Shown: one piece after another, positions 16,824 through 26,800 of the stretch
Layout: each line of letters opens with the position of its first letter
Position numbering within the stretch: position 1 is the first letter of the stretch
DNA from: Nakamurella alba
Lineage (GTDB): Bacteria; Actinomycetota; Actinomycetes; Mycobacteriales; Nakamurellaceae
Length of the DNA stretch: 64,000 nucleotides
NCBI RefSeq assembly: GCF_009707545.1
Contig: NZ_WLYK01000001.1
Location: forward strand, 372,001-436,000
Reading direction: 5' to 3'
Program-made: the position numbers and the translations under genes
The notes under the pieces: generated by a model
Databases searched by the model: none
Told to the model about the DNA's origin: nothing
Seen by the model: only the letters and a program-made list of their open reading frames with translations

Positions 16824-17576
16824 TCAGATGGCCGATGCGGGCAGCGGGGACAGATCCGACTGCCGCTGCCGGGACGGCCGGGCGGCGAGCAGTGCGTGGA
16901 TGCCGAGGAAGACCACCGCGAGCACCTCGGTCAGCGCCAGGCCGCGCTCGACCAGGCCCAGTGGGACCGCCTGCCACCAGCGCGTGGTGCTGCTGACCAG
17001 CATCGCGACCAGGATCCAGACGAACCACAACGGCGAGATCACCGCGAACCAGAAGGCGGTGCGGGAGGCCCAGCTGCGCACCTTGTCCGCGCGGACCAGC
17101 AGGATCACCGCGAGCGGCAGGGCCAGGAACGCGACCAGGCTGGCCATCCGGTGCACCGTGCCGCTGGCGCTCGGGCCGACGGACCAGTTGTGCTTGGGGA
17201 AGACGACCAGGGTGAGCATCCCGACCACCCACAGGGTCCCGAACAGGTGCCCGAACGACAGCTTCCGCATGCTGCCGGAGACCAGGGGAGCGGCGAAGAC
17301 GGCCAGCGAGCCGAGCGCCAGGGCGACCACGCCGGCGTTGAACACCCACGCCAGGTCGGACAGCCCGTACTCGCTGATGGTCCGGCGGACGAGGGAGGTC
17401 TGATTGGTCGGCGGGATGACGTGGAGCAGCCCGACCAGGACGATCGAGGACGCCGCCCCGACGACGCCGACGGTGCCGAGCACCCGGGCCGAGCGGGTCC
17501 GGTCGGCGGTCGTCGATGCGGTCCCGACGGTGCCGGTGGTGGTGGCGACGTTCACCGCGGTCTCGGCCACGGTCAC
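16824..17576 (-). CDS. DUF998-type integral membrane protein
   Basis: This protein of about 250 residues has a Thr-rich N-terminal tail and then roughly six membrane spans. The motif TISEYGLSDLAWVFNAG after the first span is the mark of DUF998 proteins, whose function is unknown. GTG 17574-17576 was chosen because GAGGACGAGAAGAG lies just before it; a GTG two codons later is also possible. The gene is convergent with the Pr6Pr gene and divergent from the L,D-transpeptidase, with a 403-bp shared upstream region. Confidence 0.85.
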   Translation of the reverse strand: MTVAETAVNVATTTGTVGTASTTADRTRSARVLGTVGVVGAASSIVLVGLLHVIPPTNQTSLVRRTISEYGLSDLAWVFNAGVVALALGSLAVFAAPLVSGSMRKLSFGHLFGTLWVVGMLTLVVFPKHNWSVGPSASGTVHRMASLVAFLALPLAVILLVRADKVRSWASRTAFWFAVISPLWFVWILVAMLVSSTTRWWQAVPLGLVERGLALTEVLAVVFLGIHALLAARPSRQRQSDLSPLPASAI

Positions 17577-17979
17577 CTCTTCTCGTCCTCGTGCCCTCCC
17601 GGTCGGTGCCGGACGGACTGCTTGCTCGGTGCACGACGGCGGGCCCCTGCCGGTTCGATCCGGTCGATCGCGGTGCACGGAACCGTGACCACGACCTGAA
17701 CCGGACCGGTACCCCCGGCGTCCTCCCCACCAACGGTACCGACGCCGGAATGGTGCCCGGTGTGACCGAAAACGTGCCGAAAGCCGCAGCCGGTGATCCG
17801 GGCGCTGGTCGTTCCGACATCACGATCGGGCGACAACTCGGCGGAACGGGAACCGGCTGCGCTCCGAAGCGTGTCAATAGGTGTAGGTCAACACGAGGTA
17901 AAGGCGCATGCGGCACCATGGGGGTGCCGTCGGCGCAGCAGCCGCCCGCGGCACGGGTGGCGAGGAGGGAGCGGTACAG
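17577..17979. other. Divergent intergenic region, DUF998 / L,D-transpeptidase
   Basis: This 403-bp region carries promoters for two divergent genes. An 8-bp inverted repeat CCGGCGTC/GACGCCGG (17715-17722 and 17741-17748) is present. An A/T-richer patch near 17872-17905 is the best place for the L,D-transpeptidase promoter. Nothing protein-coding is convincing. Confidence 0.5.
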
Positions 17980-19320
17980 ATGACGGGTCGACGGATGCGA
18001 CTGATGGGGATCGCGGCGGCAGCACTCGCCTGCGTGCTGGTGGCGGCCGGCTGCTCGCCGTCCTCGGGTCAGGCCGACGTCACCGATCCGGCCTTCGTCA
18101 CCACGCCCGCCACGACCGCCGCTGCGAGCACCCCGTCGAGCTCCCAGGTGACGGTCACCGTGCCGGCCGGGACCACCTCGGACACGGCCAGCGGCGGGAG
18201 CACGTCGACCACCCCGGAGCCGACCACACCCACCACCCCGTCCACCTCCTCCAGCACACCGCCGCCCGTTCCGGCAGCGAAGGTGACCACCACCCCGGCG
18301 ACCGGCAGCAAGGGGATCTCGCCGGTCGCGCCGATCTCGGTCAAGGTGGCCGAGGGCACGCTGCAGAAGGTCTCGCTGAAGAACTCGCAGACCGGCGTGA
18401 CCGTCGAGGGGAAGATGGCCGCCGACAAGCTGTCCTGGACGGTGACGCCGGAGCTGGGCTACGGCAAGAACTACACGCTCACCTCGACCGCGGTGAACGC
18501 CGAGGGCAAGGCCAGCACCCACGAGACCACCTTCGCCACCATCACCCCGGACAACCAGACCGATGCCTCCACCTTCCCCCGGGACGGCTGGAAGGTCGGT
18601 GTCGGACAACCGGTTTCGGTCGTGTTCGACGAGCCGATCACCGACAAGAAGGCCGCTCAGGACGCCATTACCATCTCCACGAACCCGAAGCAGGAGGGCG
18701 CCTTCCGCTGGTTCTCCGACAGCGAGGTGCACTGGCGGCCGAAGGTCTACTGGAAGCCCGGGACCAAGGTCTCGGTGAAGGTCGACATCTACGGCAAGGA
18801 CCTCGGCGGCGGCCTCTACGGCATGCAGGACGAGGCGTTCTCGTTCACCGTCGGCGACTCGATGATCGCGGAGATCGACGACAACTCGAAGATCATGGTG
18901 ATCAAGAAGAACGGCGCCGTGATCAAGGAGATGCCGGTCTCGTTGGGCAGCAACACCTATCCGACCTACAACGGCGTGCACGTGGTCGCGGAGTCCTACG
19001 AGGAGAAGATCATGGACTCCTCGACCTGGGGCCTCACCGGCACCGGCGCCTACCGGACCCGGGTCGAGTGGGCGGTGCGGATCAGCTCCACGGGCGAGTT
19101 CGTGCACGCCGCTCCCTGGTCGGTCTGGGCGCAGGGCAGCGAGAACGTCTCGCACGGCTGCGTCAACGTGTCCACCGAGAACGCCAAGTGGTTCTACGAC
19201 AACTTCACCTTCGGCGACATCGTCGACATCAAGAACACCGTCGGTACCGACCTGCAGTCCTGGGACGGCTACGGCGACTGGCAGCTGAGCTGGGACGTGT
19301 ACCGCCAGGGCTCCGCCTGA
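17980..19320 (+). CDS. L,D-transpeptidase lipoprotein with Ig-like domains
   Basis: This 446-residue lipoprotein cross-links peptidoglycan through 3-3 (meso-DAP) bonds. The signal peptide ends in the lipobox VAAGC, with lipidated C25. A Thr/Ser/Pro-rich stalk (about 35-95) leads to Ig-like domains and then the YkuD catalytic domain, whose motif SHGCVNVS holds H392 and nucleophile C394. This is the architecture of mycobacterial LdtMt2-type enzymes. ATG 17980 is preceded by GGAGGGAG, and upstream in-frame codons would destroy the signal peptide. It is monocistronic by position. Confidence 0.95.
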   Translation: MTGRRMRLMGIAAAALACVLVAAGCSPSSGQADVTDPAFVTTPATTAAASTPSSSQVTVTVPAGTTSDTASGGSTSTTPEPTTPTTPSTSSSTPPPVPAAKVTTTPATGSKGISPVAPISVKVAEGTLQKVSLKNSQTGVTVEGKMAADKLSWTVTPELGYGKNYTLTSTAVNAEGKASTHETTFATITPDNQTDASTFPRDGWKVGVGQPVSVVFDEPITDKKAAQDAITISTNPKQEGAFRWFSDSEVHWRPKVYWKPGTKVSVKVDIYGKDLGGGLYGMQDEAFSFTVGDSMIAEIDDNSKIMVIKKNGAVIKEMPVSLGSNTYPTYNGVHVVAESYEEKIMDSSTWGLTGTGAYRTRVEWAVRISSTGEFVHAAPWSVWAQGSENVSHGCVNVSTENAKWFYDNFTFGDIVDIKNTVGTDLQSWDGYGDWQLSWDVYRQGSA

Positions 19321-19480
19321 CCGTCCCTGCCCCGCCCCCGTGTGGCATGGATCAACATCGTCCGCAGGCCGTCCGGGGCAGGAAATGGGACTGGTGTGAC
19401 GGGTGGCGACGAGTTCGCCCCTGCGTCGGCGCCGGTACCCGGTGAAGCTCCTGACACCACGATCGGGCGGTGAGCGGCAG

Positions 19481-19538
19481 GTCGCGGCATCCGGGTGACG
19501 ATGCCCGTGTCAGTCTGTCCCTGTGACGATGCCGCGAC
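19481..19538 (+). promoter_or_regulatory. Inverted repeat covering the glycosidase start codon
   Basis: Perfect 11-bp arms GTCGCGGCATC (19481-19491) and GATGCCGCGAC (19528-19538) are separated by 36 nt. The right arm contains the ATG at 19529. An 11-bp direct repeat GTGACGATGCC (19495-19505 and 19523-19533) lies within the same stretch. In mRNA the start could be sequestered; this is inference. Confidence 0.45.
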
Positions 19539-22195
19539 ACTCCGCTACCGCGCCCGCCCATGAGCACCGGACCGCGGAGCATGCCCGGCTCGCCGAGGCG
19601 CCGGCCGCGGGCTCACCGTGGCGGCTGTGGGGCCCGTACCTGTCCGGCCGGCAGTGGGGGACCGTGCGGGAGGACTACAGCGCCGACGGTGATGCCTGGT
19701 CCTACCTGCCCTTCGAGCAGGCTCACGCCCGCGCCTACCGGTGGGGGGAGGACGGCCTCGGCGGGATCTGCGACCGGTTCGGCTTCCTCAACTTCTCCGT
19801 CGCGCTGTGGAACGGCAAGGACCCGGTGCTCAAGGAACGGCTGTTCGGGCTGACCAACGGCGAGGGCAACCACGGCGAGGACGTCAAGGAGTACTTCTGG
19901 GCGCTGGACGGCACGCCCACCCACTCCTGGATGCAGTGGATGTACCGCTATCCCCAGGCCGAATACCCGTACCGGCAGCTGCGCGAGGAGAACGCCCGCC
20001 GCGGCAAGCAGGACCGCGAGTACGAGCTCTCCGACACCGGCATCCTGGACCAGAACCGTTTCTTCGACGTCACTCTCACGTACGCGAAGGCCTCGCCCGA
20101 CGACGTCTGCATCGACGTCACGGTGACCAACCACGGTCCGGAGACCGCGCCGCTGCACGTGCTGCCGCAGGTCTGGTTCCGCAACACCTGGTCCTGGGGA
20201 CGGGACGACCGCACCCCCGACCTGCAGCCGCTGGACCCGCGGCTGGTCGGGCTGGACCTGCGGGCCGTCGAGTGCCGGCACAGCTTCCTCGGCCGCTACG
20301 TGCTGACGGCCGAGGGCTCGCCCGAGGTGCTGGTGTGCGCGAACGAGACCAATGCGATGGTGCTGTTCGGCGATCCGGAGAACCCGACCGAGTACACCAA
20401 GGACGGCATCGGCCGTCGGGTCGTGCACGGCGAGACCGGCGCCGTGCACTCGGGATCCGGGACGAAGGCGGCGTTCTGGTACCAGGTCGAACTGGACCCG
20501 GGCGCGTCGGCGAGGTTCCGGCTGCGACTCTCGATGAACGACCCGGAACCGACGACCTTCGGGCCGGCCTTCGACGCGGTGATGGCCGACCGGTCCGACG
20601 AGGCCGACGAGTTCTACGAGCACGTCATCCCGGACACCCTGGACGACGTCGACACTGCCGTCGCCCGTAAGGCTTTCGCCGGCCTGCTGTGGAACAAGCA
20701 GCTCTACCGGTACGACGTGCAGCAGTGGCTGGACGGTGATCCCGCCTACCCGGCCCCGCCGCCGCAGCGGCAATCGGCCGAGGGGCGGAACACCTCGTGG
20801 ACCCATCTCAGCCTGGCGGACGTCATCTCGATGCCGGACGAGTGGGAGTACCCGTGGTTCGCGTCCTGGGACCTGGCGTTCCACTGCGTCGCGCTGGCGC
20901 ACGTCGACCCGGAGTTCGCCAAGGAGCAGCTGCTGCTCCTGCTCCGCGAGTGGGCGATGCACCCGGACGGCCAGTTGCCCGCCTACGAATGGGCTTTCGG
21001 TGACGTGAACCCGCCGGTGCACGCCTGGGCGGCGCTGCAGGTGTTCCGGATCGACGGCGAGCACGACACCGACTTCCTCATGCGGGTGGCGACCAAGTTG
21101 CTGCTCAACTTCGCGTGGTGGGTGAACCGCAAGGACAGCGACGGGTCGAACCTGTTCGAGGGCGGCTTCCTCGGCATGGACAACATCGGCCTGTTCAACC
21201 GGTCCGCGGCGCTGCCGGCCGGGTTCCGGCTGGAGCAGTCCGACGCGACCAGTTGGATGGCCTTCTTCTGCCTGCAGATGTTGCGGATCTCGCTGGAGCT
21301 GGCGGCCGTGGCACCGCCGTTCGACGACGTGGCGACCAAGTTCCTCGAGCACTTCCTGGCGATCGCCCGGGCGATGAGATCCTTCGGTTCGCAGGACGTC
21401 TCGCTGTGGGACGACGAGGACGGCTTCTTCTACGACGTGCTGGTGCACCCGGACGGCGGGGTGCAGACGTTGCGGGTGCGGTCGATGGTCGGGCTGCTGC
21501 CGGTGCTGGCCGTGGCCGGGCTGCCGGTGGAGATCGCGGCGCTGCCGGACTTCGCGTCGCGGCTGGCCTGGCTGCAGCGCCGCCGGCCGGACCTGCTCGG
21601 CGGACTGGTCAGCGGTGCGGATCCGGAGGGCGACCGGCTGCTGGCGGTGCTGTCCGGCGATTCGCTGCGCCGGGTGCTGGAGCGGATGTTCGACGAGAAC
21701 GAGTTCTTCTCCGACCACGGGATCCGCTCGCTGTCCGCCTGCTACCGCGAGCCGTACCGGACGGTGGTCGACGGCCAGGAGATGACCATCGACTACGAGC
21801 CGGGCGAGTCGCAGAGCGGGCTCTTCGGCGGCAACTCGAACTGGCGCGGACCGATCTGGTTCCCGGTGAACGTGCTGCTCGCCGATGCGCTGAAGGTGCA
21901 CGGACGGCACCTGGGCGACGCCTTCCGGGTGACGGTGGCCGGGCAGGAGATGACCCTGCACCAGGCCTCGGACGAGATCGCGAGCCGGCTGGCCGGCATG
22001 TTCCGGCAGGGACCCGGCGGGCGGCGGCCGTGCGACGGGTCCCGGATCGAGGCCTCGGCCGATCCGCTCTGGGCCGGTCAGGTCACGTTCAGCGAGTACT
22101 TCGACGGCGATACCGGCGAGGGTCTGGGGGCCACACACCAGACCGGGTGGACCGCGTTGATCGCGCCCATGATGATCCGCCGGGGCGTGCGCTGA
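19523..22195 (+). CDS. GH63/MGH1-like glycoside hydrolase (glucosidase)
   Basis: This 890-residue protein lacks a signal peptide and is likely cytosolic. The C-terminal (alpha/alpha)6 region has SWDLAFHCVALAHVDP, GQLPAYEWAFGDVNPP, the acidic motif DYEPGESQSGLFGG and the GNSNWRGPIW box of GH63-related glucosidases. Substrates of relatives include alpha-glucosides, mannosylglycerate and glucosylglycerate, so an osmolyte- or trehalose-linked role is possible but unproven. GTG 19523 or ATG 19529 can serve as start; neither has a clear ribosome site, and both lie in an inverted repeat. Confidence 0.85.
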   Translation: MTMPRHSATAPAHEHRTAEHARLAEAPAAGSPWRLWGPYLSGRQWGTVREDYSADGDAWSYLPFEQAHARAYRWGEDGLGGICDRFGFLNFSVALWNGKDPVLKERLFGLTNGEGNHGEDVKEYFWALDGTPTHSWMQWMYRYPQAEYPYRQLREENARRGKQDREYELSDTGILDQNRFFDVTLTYAKASPDDVCIDVTVTNHGPETAPLHVLPQVWFRNTWSWGRDDRTPDLQPLDPRLVGLDLRAVECRHSFLGRYVLTAEGSPEVLVCANETNAMVLFGDPENPTEYTKDGIGRRVVHGETGAVHSGSGTKAAFWYQVELDPGASARFRLRLSMNDPEPTTFGPAFDAVMADRSDEADEFYEHVIPDTLDDVDTAVARKAFAGLLWNKQLYRYDVQQWLDGDPAYPAPPPQRQSAEGRNTSWTHLSLADVISMPDEWEYPWFASWDLAFHCVALAHVDPEFAKEQLLLLLREWAMHPDGQLPAYEWAFGDVNPPVHAWAALQVFRIDGEHDTDFLMRVATKLLLNFAWWVNRKDSDGSNLFEGGFLGMDNIGLFNRSAALPAGFRLEQSDATSWMAFFCLQMLRISLELAAVAPPFDDVATKFLEHFLAIARAMRSFGSQDVSLWDDEDGFFYDVLVHPDGGVQTLRVRSMVGLLPVLAVAGLPVEIAALPDFASRLAWLQRRRPDLLGGLVSGADPEGDRLLAVLSGDSLRRVLERMFDENEFFSDHGIRSLSACYREPYRTVVDGQEMTIDYEPGESQSGLFGGNSNWRGPIWFPVNVLLADALKVHGRHLGDAFRVTVAGQEMTLHQASDEIASRLAGMFRQGPGGRRPCDGSRIEASADPLWAGQVTFSEYFDGDTGEGLGATHQTGWTALIAPMMIRRGVR

Positions 22196-22238
22196 CCTGG
22201 TTAGGTGCGGGCGGCCGGGATTTGGCAGAGTGGTGGAC

Positions 22239-23108
22239 ATGAGCGAACCCACCTCCGGTGCCCCCGTCACCGTCCCGACCAAGGACCTGTCCGACGGCAC
22301 CACCATCCCGGCCCTCGGCTTCGGTGTCTGGCGGGTCGAGGACGACGTCGCCGAGACCGCCGTCGGCCAGGCCCTCGACGCCGGCTACCGGTTGATCGAC
22401 ACCGCCTCGATGTACCAGAACGAGACCGGTGTCGGCCGCGCGATCGCCTCCGCCGCCGACCGCGGGATCACCTACGACGACATCTACCTGACCACCAAGG
22501 TCAACAACGCCGACCAGGGCTACGACGAGACGCTGCGTGCGTTCGACGTGTCCGCGCAGAAGCTCGGCATCGACGTGCTGGACCTCTACCTGATCCACTG
22601 GCCGCTGCCTGCCCGCGGGCAGTACCTGGACACCTGGAAGGCGCTCGTCCAGCTGAAGGCGGACGGCAAGGTCAAGTCCATCGGTGTCTGCAACTTCCTG
22701 CCGGAGCACCTCGAGGTGATCATCGGCGAGACCGGGGTCGCGCCGTCGATCAACCAGATCGAGCTGCACCCCTACCTGCAGCAGAAGGAGGCGCGGGAGT
22801 TCCACGCCAAGCACGGCATCGTGACCGAGGACTGGTCCCCGCTGGGTGCCGGCGACAACAACCTGCTCGCCGACCCGACCCTCATCGAGATCGCCGCCCG
22901 TAACGGTGTGTCGCCCGCGCAGGCCGTTCTCGCCTGGCACCTGGCCATCGGCAGCGTCGTGATCCCGAAGTCCGTGACGCCCTCGCGCATCGTGGAGAAC
23001 CTCGTCGCGGCGACCGTCACCCTGCCCGCCGAGGACCTCGGCCTCATCAACGGCCTCGACAAGGGTGCCCGGACCGGCCCCGACCCGGCCACCTTCAACC
23101 CCTCCTGA
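22239..23108 (+). CDS. Aldo/keto reductase
   Basis: This 289-residue NADPH-dependent reductase has the TIM-barrel fold. The catalytic tetrad is visible: D54 and Y59 (LIDTASMYQNE), K87 (LTTKVNN) and H120 (LIHWP). The C-terminal cofactor region contains VIPKSVTPSRIVEN. It resembles the 2,5-diketo-D-gluconate reductase group used for small carbonyl detoxification. ATG 22239 fits the family N-terminus; GTG 22230 adds three residues. A hairpin terminator follows directly. Confidence 0.94.
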   Translation: MSEPTSGAPVTVPTKDLSDGTTIPALGFGVWRVEDDVAETAVGQALDAGYRLIDTASMYQNETGVGRAIASAADRGITYDDIYLTTKVNNADQGYDETLRAFDVSAQKLGIDVLDLYLIHWPLPARGQYLDTWKALVQLKADGKVKSIGVCNFLPEHLEVIIGETGVAPSINQIELHPYLQQKEAREFHAKHGIVTEDWSPLGAGDNNLLADPTLIEIAARNGVSPAQAVLAWHLAIGSVVIPKSVTPSRIVENLVAATVTLPAEDLGLINGLDKGARTGPDPATFNPS

Positions 23109-23515
23109 TCCGTTGCTTCTCCCTCGGCCCCGGCGCTTCTTGTGCCGGGGCCGGGGTGTTTCTGGGGTGCTACGAAGGGCGTGTTCGGGCTGCCAGGGTG
23201 CGGCGTGCGGGTCGGTGTAGTCAGGGAGCGGGCCGCGAATGCCGGGAGATGCCGGCCCGACGAACGCGGAGTACGGGGCCCGCTGACCCCCGGACTCGGG
23301 CATCGGAAGGCCCCGGAACCGGCCGGACGCAGTCGTTCTCGTCCGAGCCGGTGATGCCAGCGCACGTCGAGTGTCGTTCAGGGGCCGGTGAAGGAGTTCA
23401 TCAAGGGGTCTCCGCATTTCCCGGCCTCACAGCTACCGTGCCTGTTCCTGCAGGGCCGGTCGACGGGCATCGTCATTGCCCGCGCTCTCGTCGGCCGTGC
23501 AGCGACACCGCCGGG
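23109..23515. other. Intergenic region between aldo/keto reductase and immunity gene
   Basis: This 407-bp stretch contains the reductase terminator at 23122-23156. The rest (23157-23515) shows no convincing gene, RNA or repeat. It borders the variable toxin/immunity end of the rhs locus and may hold decayed sequence. Confidence 0.5.
23122..23156 (+). terminator. Rho-independent type terminator of the aldo/keto reductase gene
   Basis: The core arms CGGCCCCGGC (23125-23134) and GCCGGGGCCG (23144-23153) enclose a short loop, can extend by three more pairs with one G-U, and are followed by TGTTTCTG. Confidence 0.82.
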
Positions 23516-23833
23516 TCAGGTCGCCGCCGGCGGGGGCTCCTGCGCGAGATCAGCGCGCACCCGATCGCGAACCTCCCGCGCCCATTCCGCGTAGGTGTAG
23601 CCGAAGTCAGCTGGGTGAACCTCCGCGTCCATCTGATCTTCGAGAATTCGGGTAATCGTCTGGTCGTCGAACCGCAGCAATAAGTCGAGTTGCTCGATCA
23701 GTTCCACTTTCGCGGTGGTGCCACTCTTGAGGAATTCCTTGATCGGCTGCCAGGTGTCGTCGCCGGCGATCAATGGCCAGTCCTCGTCGTAGTAGACGTT
23801 CAGCAGATGCTGGATGCGGTAGTAGGTGCCCAA
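23516..23833 (-). CDS. CdiI-type immunity protein (cognate of Rhs toxin)
   Basis: This 105-residue acidic protein begins MGTYYRIQHLLNVYYDEDW and continues with DDTWQPIKEFL and a C-terminal WAREVRDRVRADL. The pattern matches contact-dependent inhibition immunity proteins of the CdiI_2 type by recollection of the family. It lies 18 bp downstream of the Rhs gene on the same strand, the normal place for an immunity gene. The start is TTG 23831-23833, supported by AAGGGGA about 7 nt upstream. Base composition is less GC-rich than its surroundings, as for the toxin tip. It presumably binds and blocks the RNase domain in the cytosol. Confidence 0.8.
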   Translation of the reverse strand: MGTYYRIQHLLNVYYDEDWPLIAGDDTWQPIKEFLKSGTTAKVELIEQLDLLLRFDDQTITRILEDQMDAEVHPADFGYTYAEWAREVRDRVRADLAQEPPPAAT

Positions 23834-23851
23834 CGTGAAGTCCCCTTCGGT

Positions 23852-26800
23852 CTACGGAGTTGACACTGGCTTCGGAAGCCCTGGGAATGATGTCTTGATA
23901 AGGTACCCAGTTGGCATCGTTGCATCCTTCTGGAGAACTACTCGATACTCTCGGAGCTTGGTGACCTTCAGCCCTTTCCTCCTTATCGAGGTTCCGATAA
24001 TCAATCGACTGCGATCGTCAATTTCTAGCGGATCGATGGATGAGGATGCGAGCCAAGCATCAATGTCTGACTTGCGCTTACGTAGGGTGCGACTGATCAG
24101 TCGCTCCGCGGTACGTCGATCACGAAAACTCGACGACTTGTGCACCTTCGGGTTGTCGGTCATTCGCTGGATGAGTTCAGGTTCCGATTTCCCCACATGC
24201 CACCTTAGCGTGTGTCCCCTCTCCCATGGAGTCTCGCCTTCATGAGCTTTCAGACCTCCGCCCGGAACGATATCGCTGGACTGGCACTTCAGCCCGAGCG
24301 GGTCGATCCAGCGGGTGGGGTTGAGGACGTAGCGGTGGGGATCGGGCGCGGGGGAGAGGCCGAGGGGGTCGGGGGAGAGGTAGCGACCGGTGGCCGGGTC
24401 GTAGTAGCGGCGGAGGTTGTAGTGCAGGCCGGTCTCGGCGTCGAAGTACTGGCCGGCGAAACGCAGCGGGCACCGCGACGGATCGGATCCGGTGCCGCGG
24501 GACAGACCCCACAGCGTCGGGTCGGACGACCACACGACCTCCCGCCCGTCGACCGTCACCAGCGCGGTCGGTGACCCGGCGAGGTCGGTCAGCACGGCGA
24601 AGAGCTGCTCCCCACCGGGACCGGTCTCGTGCTGGAGGATCGGGGTCCAGTCGTCGTACTCCCAGCCTGTGACGCCGTCCTCGCGGATCTCCTCCATCAG
24701 GCGGAACTCGTCCCAGGCGAAACGGACGACCTCGAGCACGGTCCCGTCGGCCGTCCGGTGCTCCTTGCGGCGACGTCGGAACATGCAGTCGTAGCTGTAG
24801 AACCAGCTGGTGCCGTCGGGCAGGTCGACCCGGATCAGTTGGTCGTCGGCGTCCCAGACGAAATGGGTCGATTCGCCGGTCCGGACATCGCGCTTGGAGA
24901 TCAACCGGCCGTCGGCGTCGTACGAGTACCCGACGTCGCCGGCCCTGGTGAGCAGGGTGCCGTCGTAGGTGCGGCGCTCCGTCACGCCGTCGAGATCGGC
25001 GGTGACGACGTTGCCGGACGGGTCGTAGCCGTACCGTTCCCGGCCCGAGGGGCCGCCGACCACCGCCACCCGGCCACCCGGGTCGAGCTCCCAGGACCGC
25101 GACCCCGACCGGTCGGAGGAGCCGATCATGGTGCCGTCCGCCAGCCGCCGGATCCGCAGGTCACGGATCTCTGCGTTGCCGCCGGCCGGCAGTCCGTCAT
25201 CGAGTGGCACCTCGGATGCGAATGCAGGCTGACGGAACACCTCGCTGCCGGCCGGTACCGGGCCATCGACGTCAGAAGCGACCCCGCACGGACCTGCGGC
25301 ACCACCGCCCGGGGCAGGGTCCCGGGACCCTGCCCGCTGCGCGACCAAGTCACCGACGGCATCGAGTTCGTCGACCACGGTCAGCCCGCCGGTGAAGTCC
25401 CGCCGGATGGACCGCCCTGCGCGGTCGTAGGAGTAGGTGACGTCGATGCCGCCGGTGCAGAGCGCGGCTACCCGGCCGGCCGGGTCGTAGGTCCAGAAGG
25501 TCTCGCGGCCGGAGGGCAGCCGCCGCGCGGACACCGCGCCGACCGCGTCGAACCCGACCAGCAGCTCCATCCCGTCGGTGAGCTCCACCGCCAGATCGCC
25601 GTCGTGGCCGATCAGGGTGGAGGTGTGCTCACCGGCGGCCTCCATCAGGTCGCCGCGCCCGTTCCACTCGAACCGGATCGTGTCCTGATCGGTCGACTTC
25701 GCCGAGATCCGGCCCAGCTCGTCGCGCTCGAAGCGCACCTCCTGACCGGAGGCGTTGCGCCGCAGCACCGGCTCGCCGAGCTCGTCGTAGGCGAAGGTGC
25801 AACGCCGGCCGTTGAAGTCGGTCTCCGCGACCACCTGCCCGGCCGGGTCGTACTCGTAGCTCCAGCGCAGACCCTCCGGGTTGACCACACCGGTCAGCCG
25901 CAGCTCGGTGTCGTACTCGAACCGGAACACCGCGCCGTCCGGATCGGTGCGCGACACCGGCAGGTCGAGCATCCCGATGGTCCAGCGGGTGACCGCGCCG
26001 ACCTCGTCGATCTCCTCGACCAGGTTGCCCTCGGCGTCCCACCGCGACCGGCGCACCGACCCGTCCGGTCCGAACAACGCAGCGAGCCGGCCTTCCACCG
26101 TCCAGCTGCGGATCTCGGCGCCGCCGTCCGGCAGCACCGTCCGGCGGGTCCGGCCGAAGGCGTCGAGTTCGAACCGGGTCACCTCGCCGGTCGGTGCGGT
26201 GATCCCGGTGAGTCGCCCGGCAGCGTCGCTGTCGAACACGGTGACCGCGCCGAGTGCATCGGTCTCGGTCGCCGGCACGCCGGTGGAGCGATAGGTCCGC
26301 CGTGTCACCTCGTCGCCGGGCCCGGTCTCCACCAGCAGATTGCCGAGGTCGTCGTGCTCGAAGGTGGTGACCCGGCCGTCCTGGTCGGTGAGCCGGGCAG
26401 GCCGCCCGTGGCCGTCCCGCTCGATCCGCACCTGGCTGCCGTCCACTTCGATCCGCTCCAGCAACCGCCCCTGCGAGTCGCGGACGTACTGGACGGTGCG
26501 GCCCAGCGGATCGGTTTCGGTGACCACCCGGTCGAAGGAGTCGTACAGCGCGCTGCGGGTCCGTCCGATCGGGTCGACGGTGCGCACGACCTGGCCGTCC
26601 TCGTTGTACTCGTGCAGGCTGACCGCGCCGGTCGAATCGGTGACCGTGGTACGGCCCAGGCCGTACGAGAACCCGTAGGAGAGCAGCTGTTCCCGCCCGG
26701 AGGTACGGACGCAGCGGGACTCCTCGTCGTAGACGTAGGCGTACCAGACGCCGTTGCGGTCCTCCCAGCCGGTGACCCGACAGGCGGCGTCGTAGCTGAG

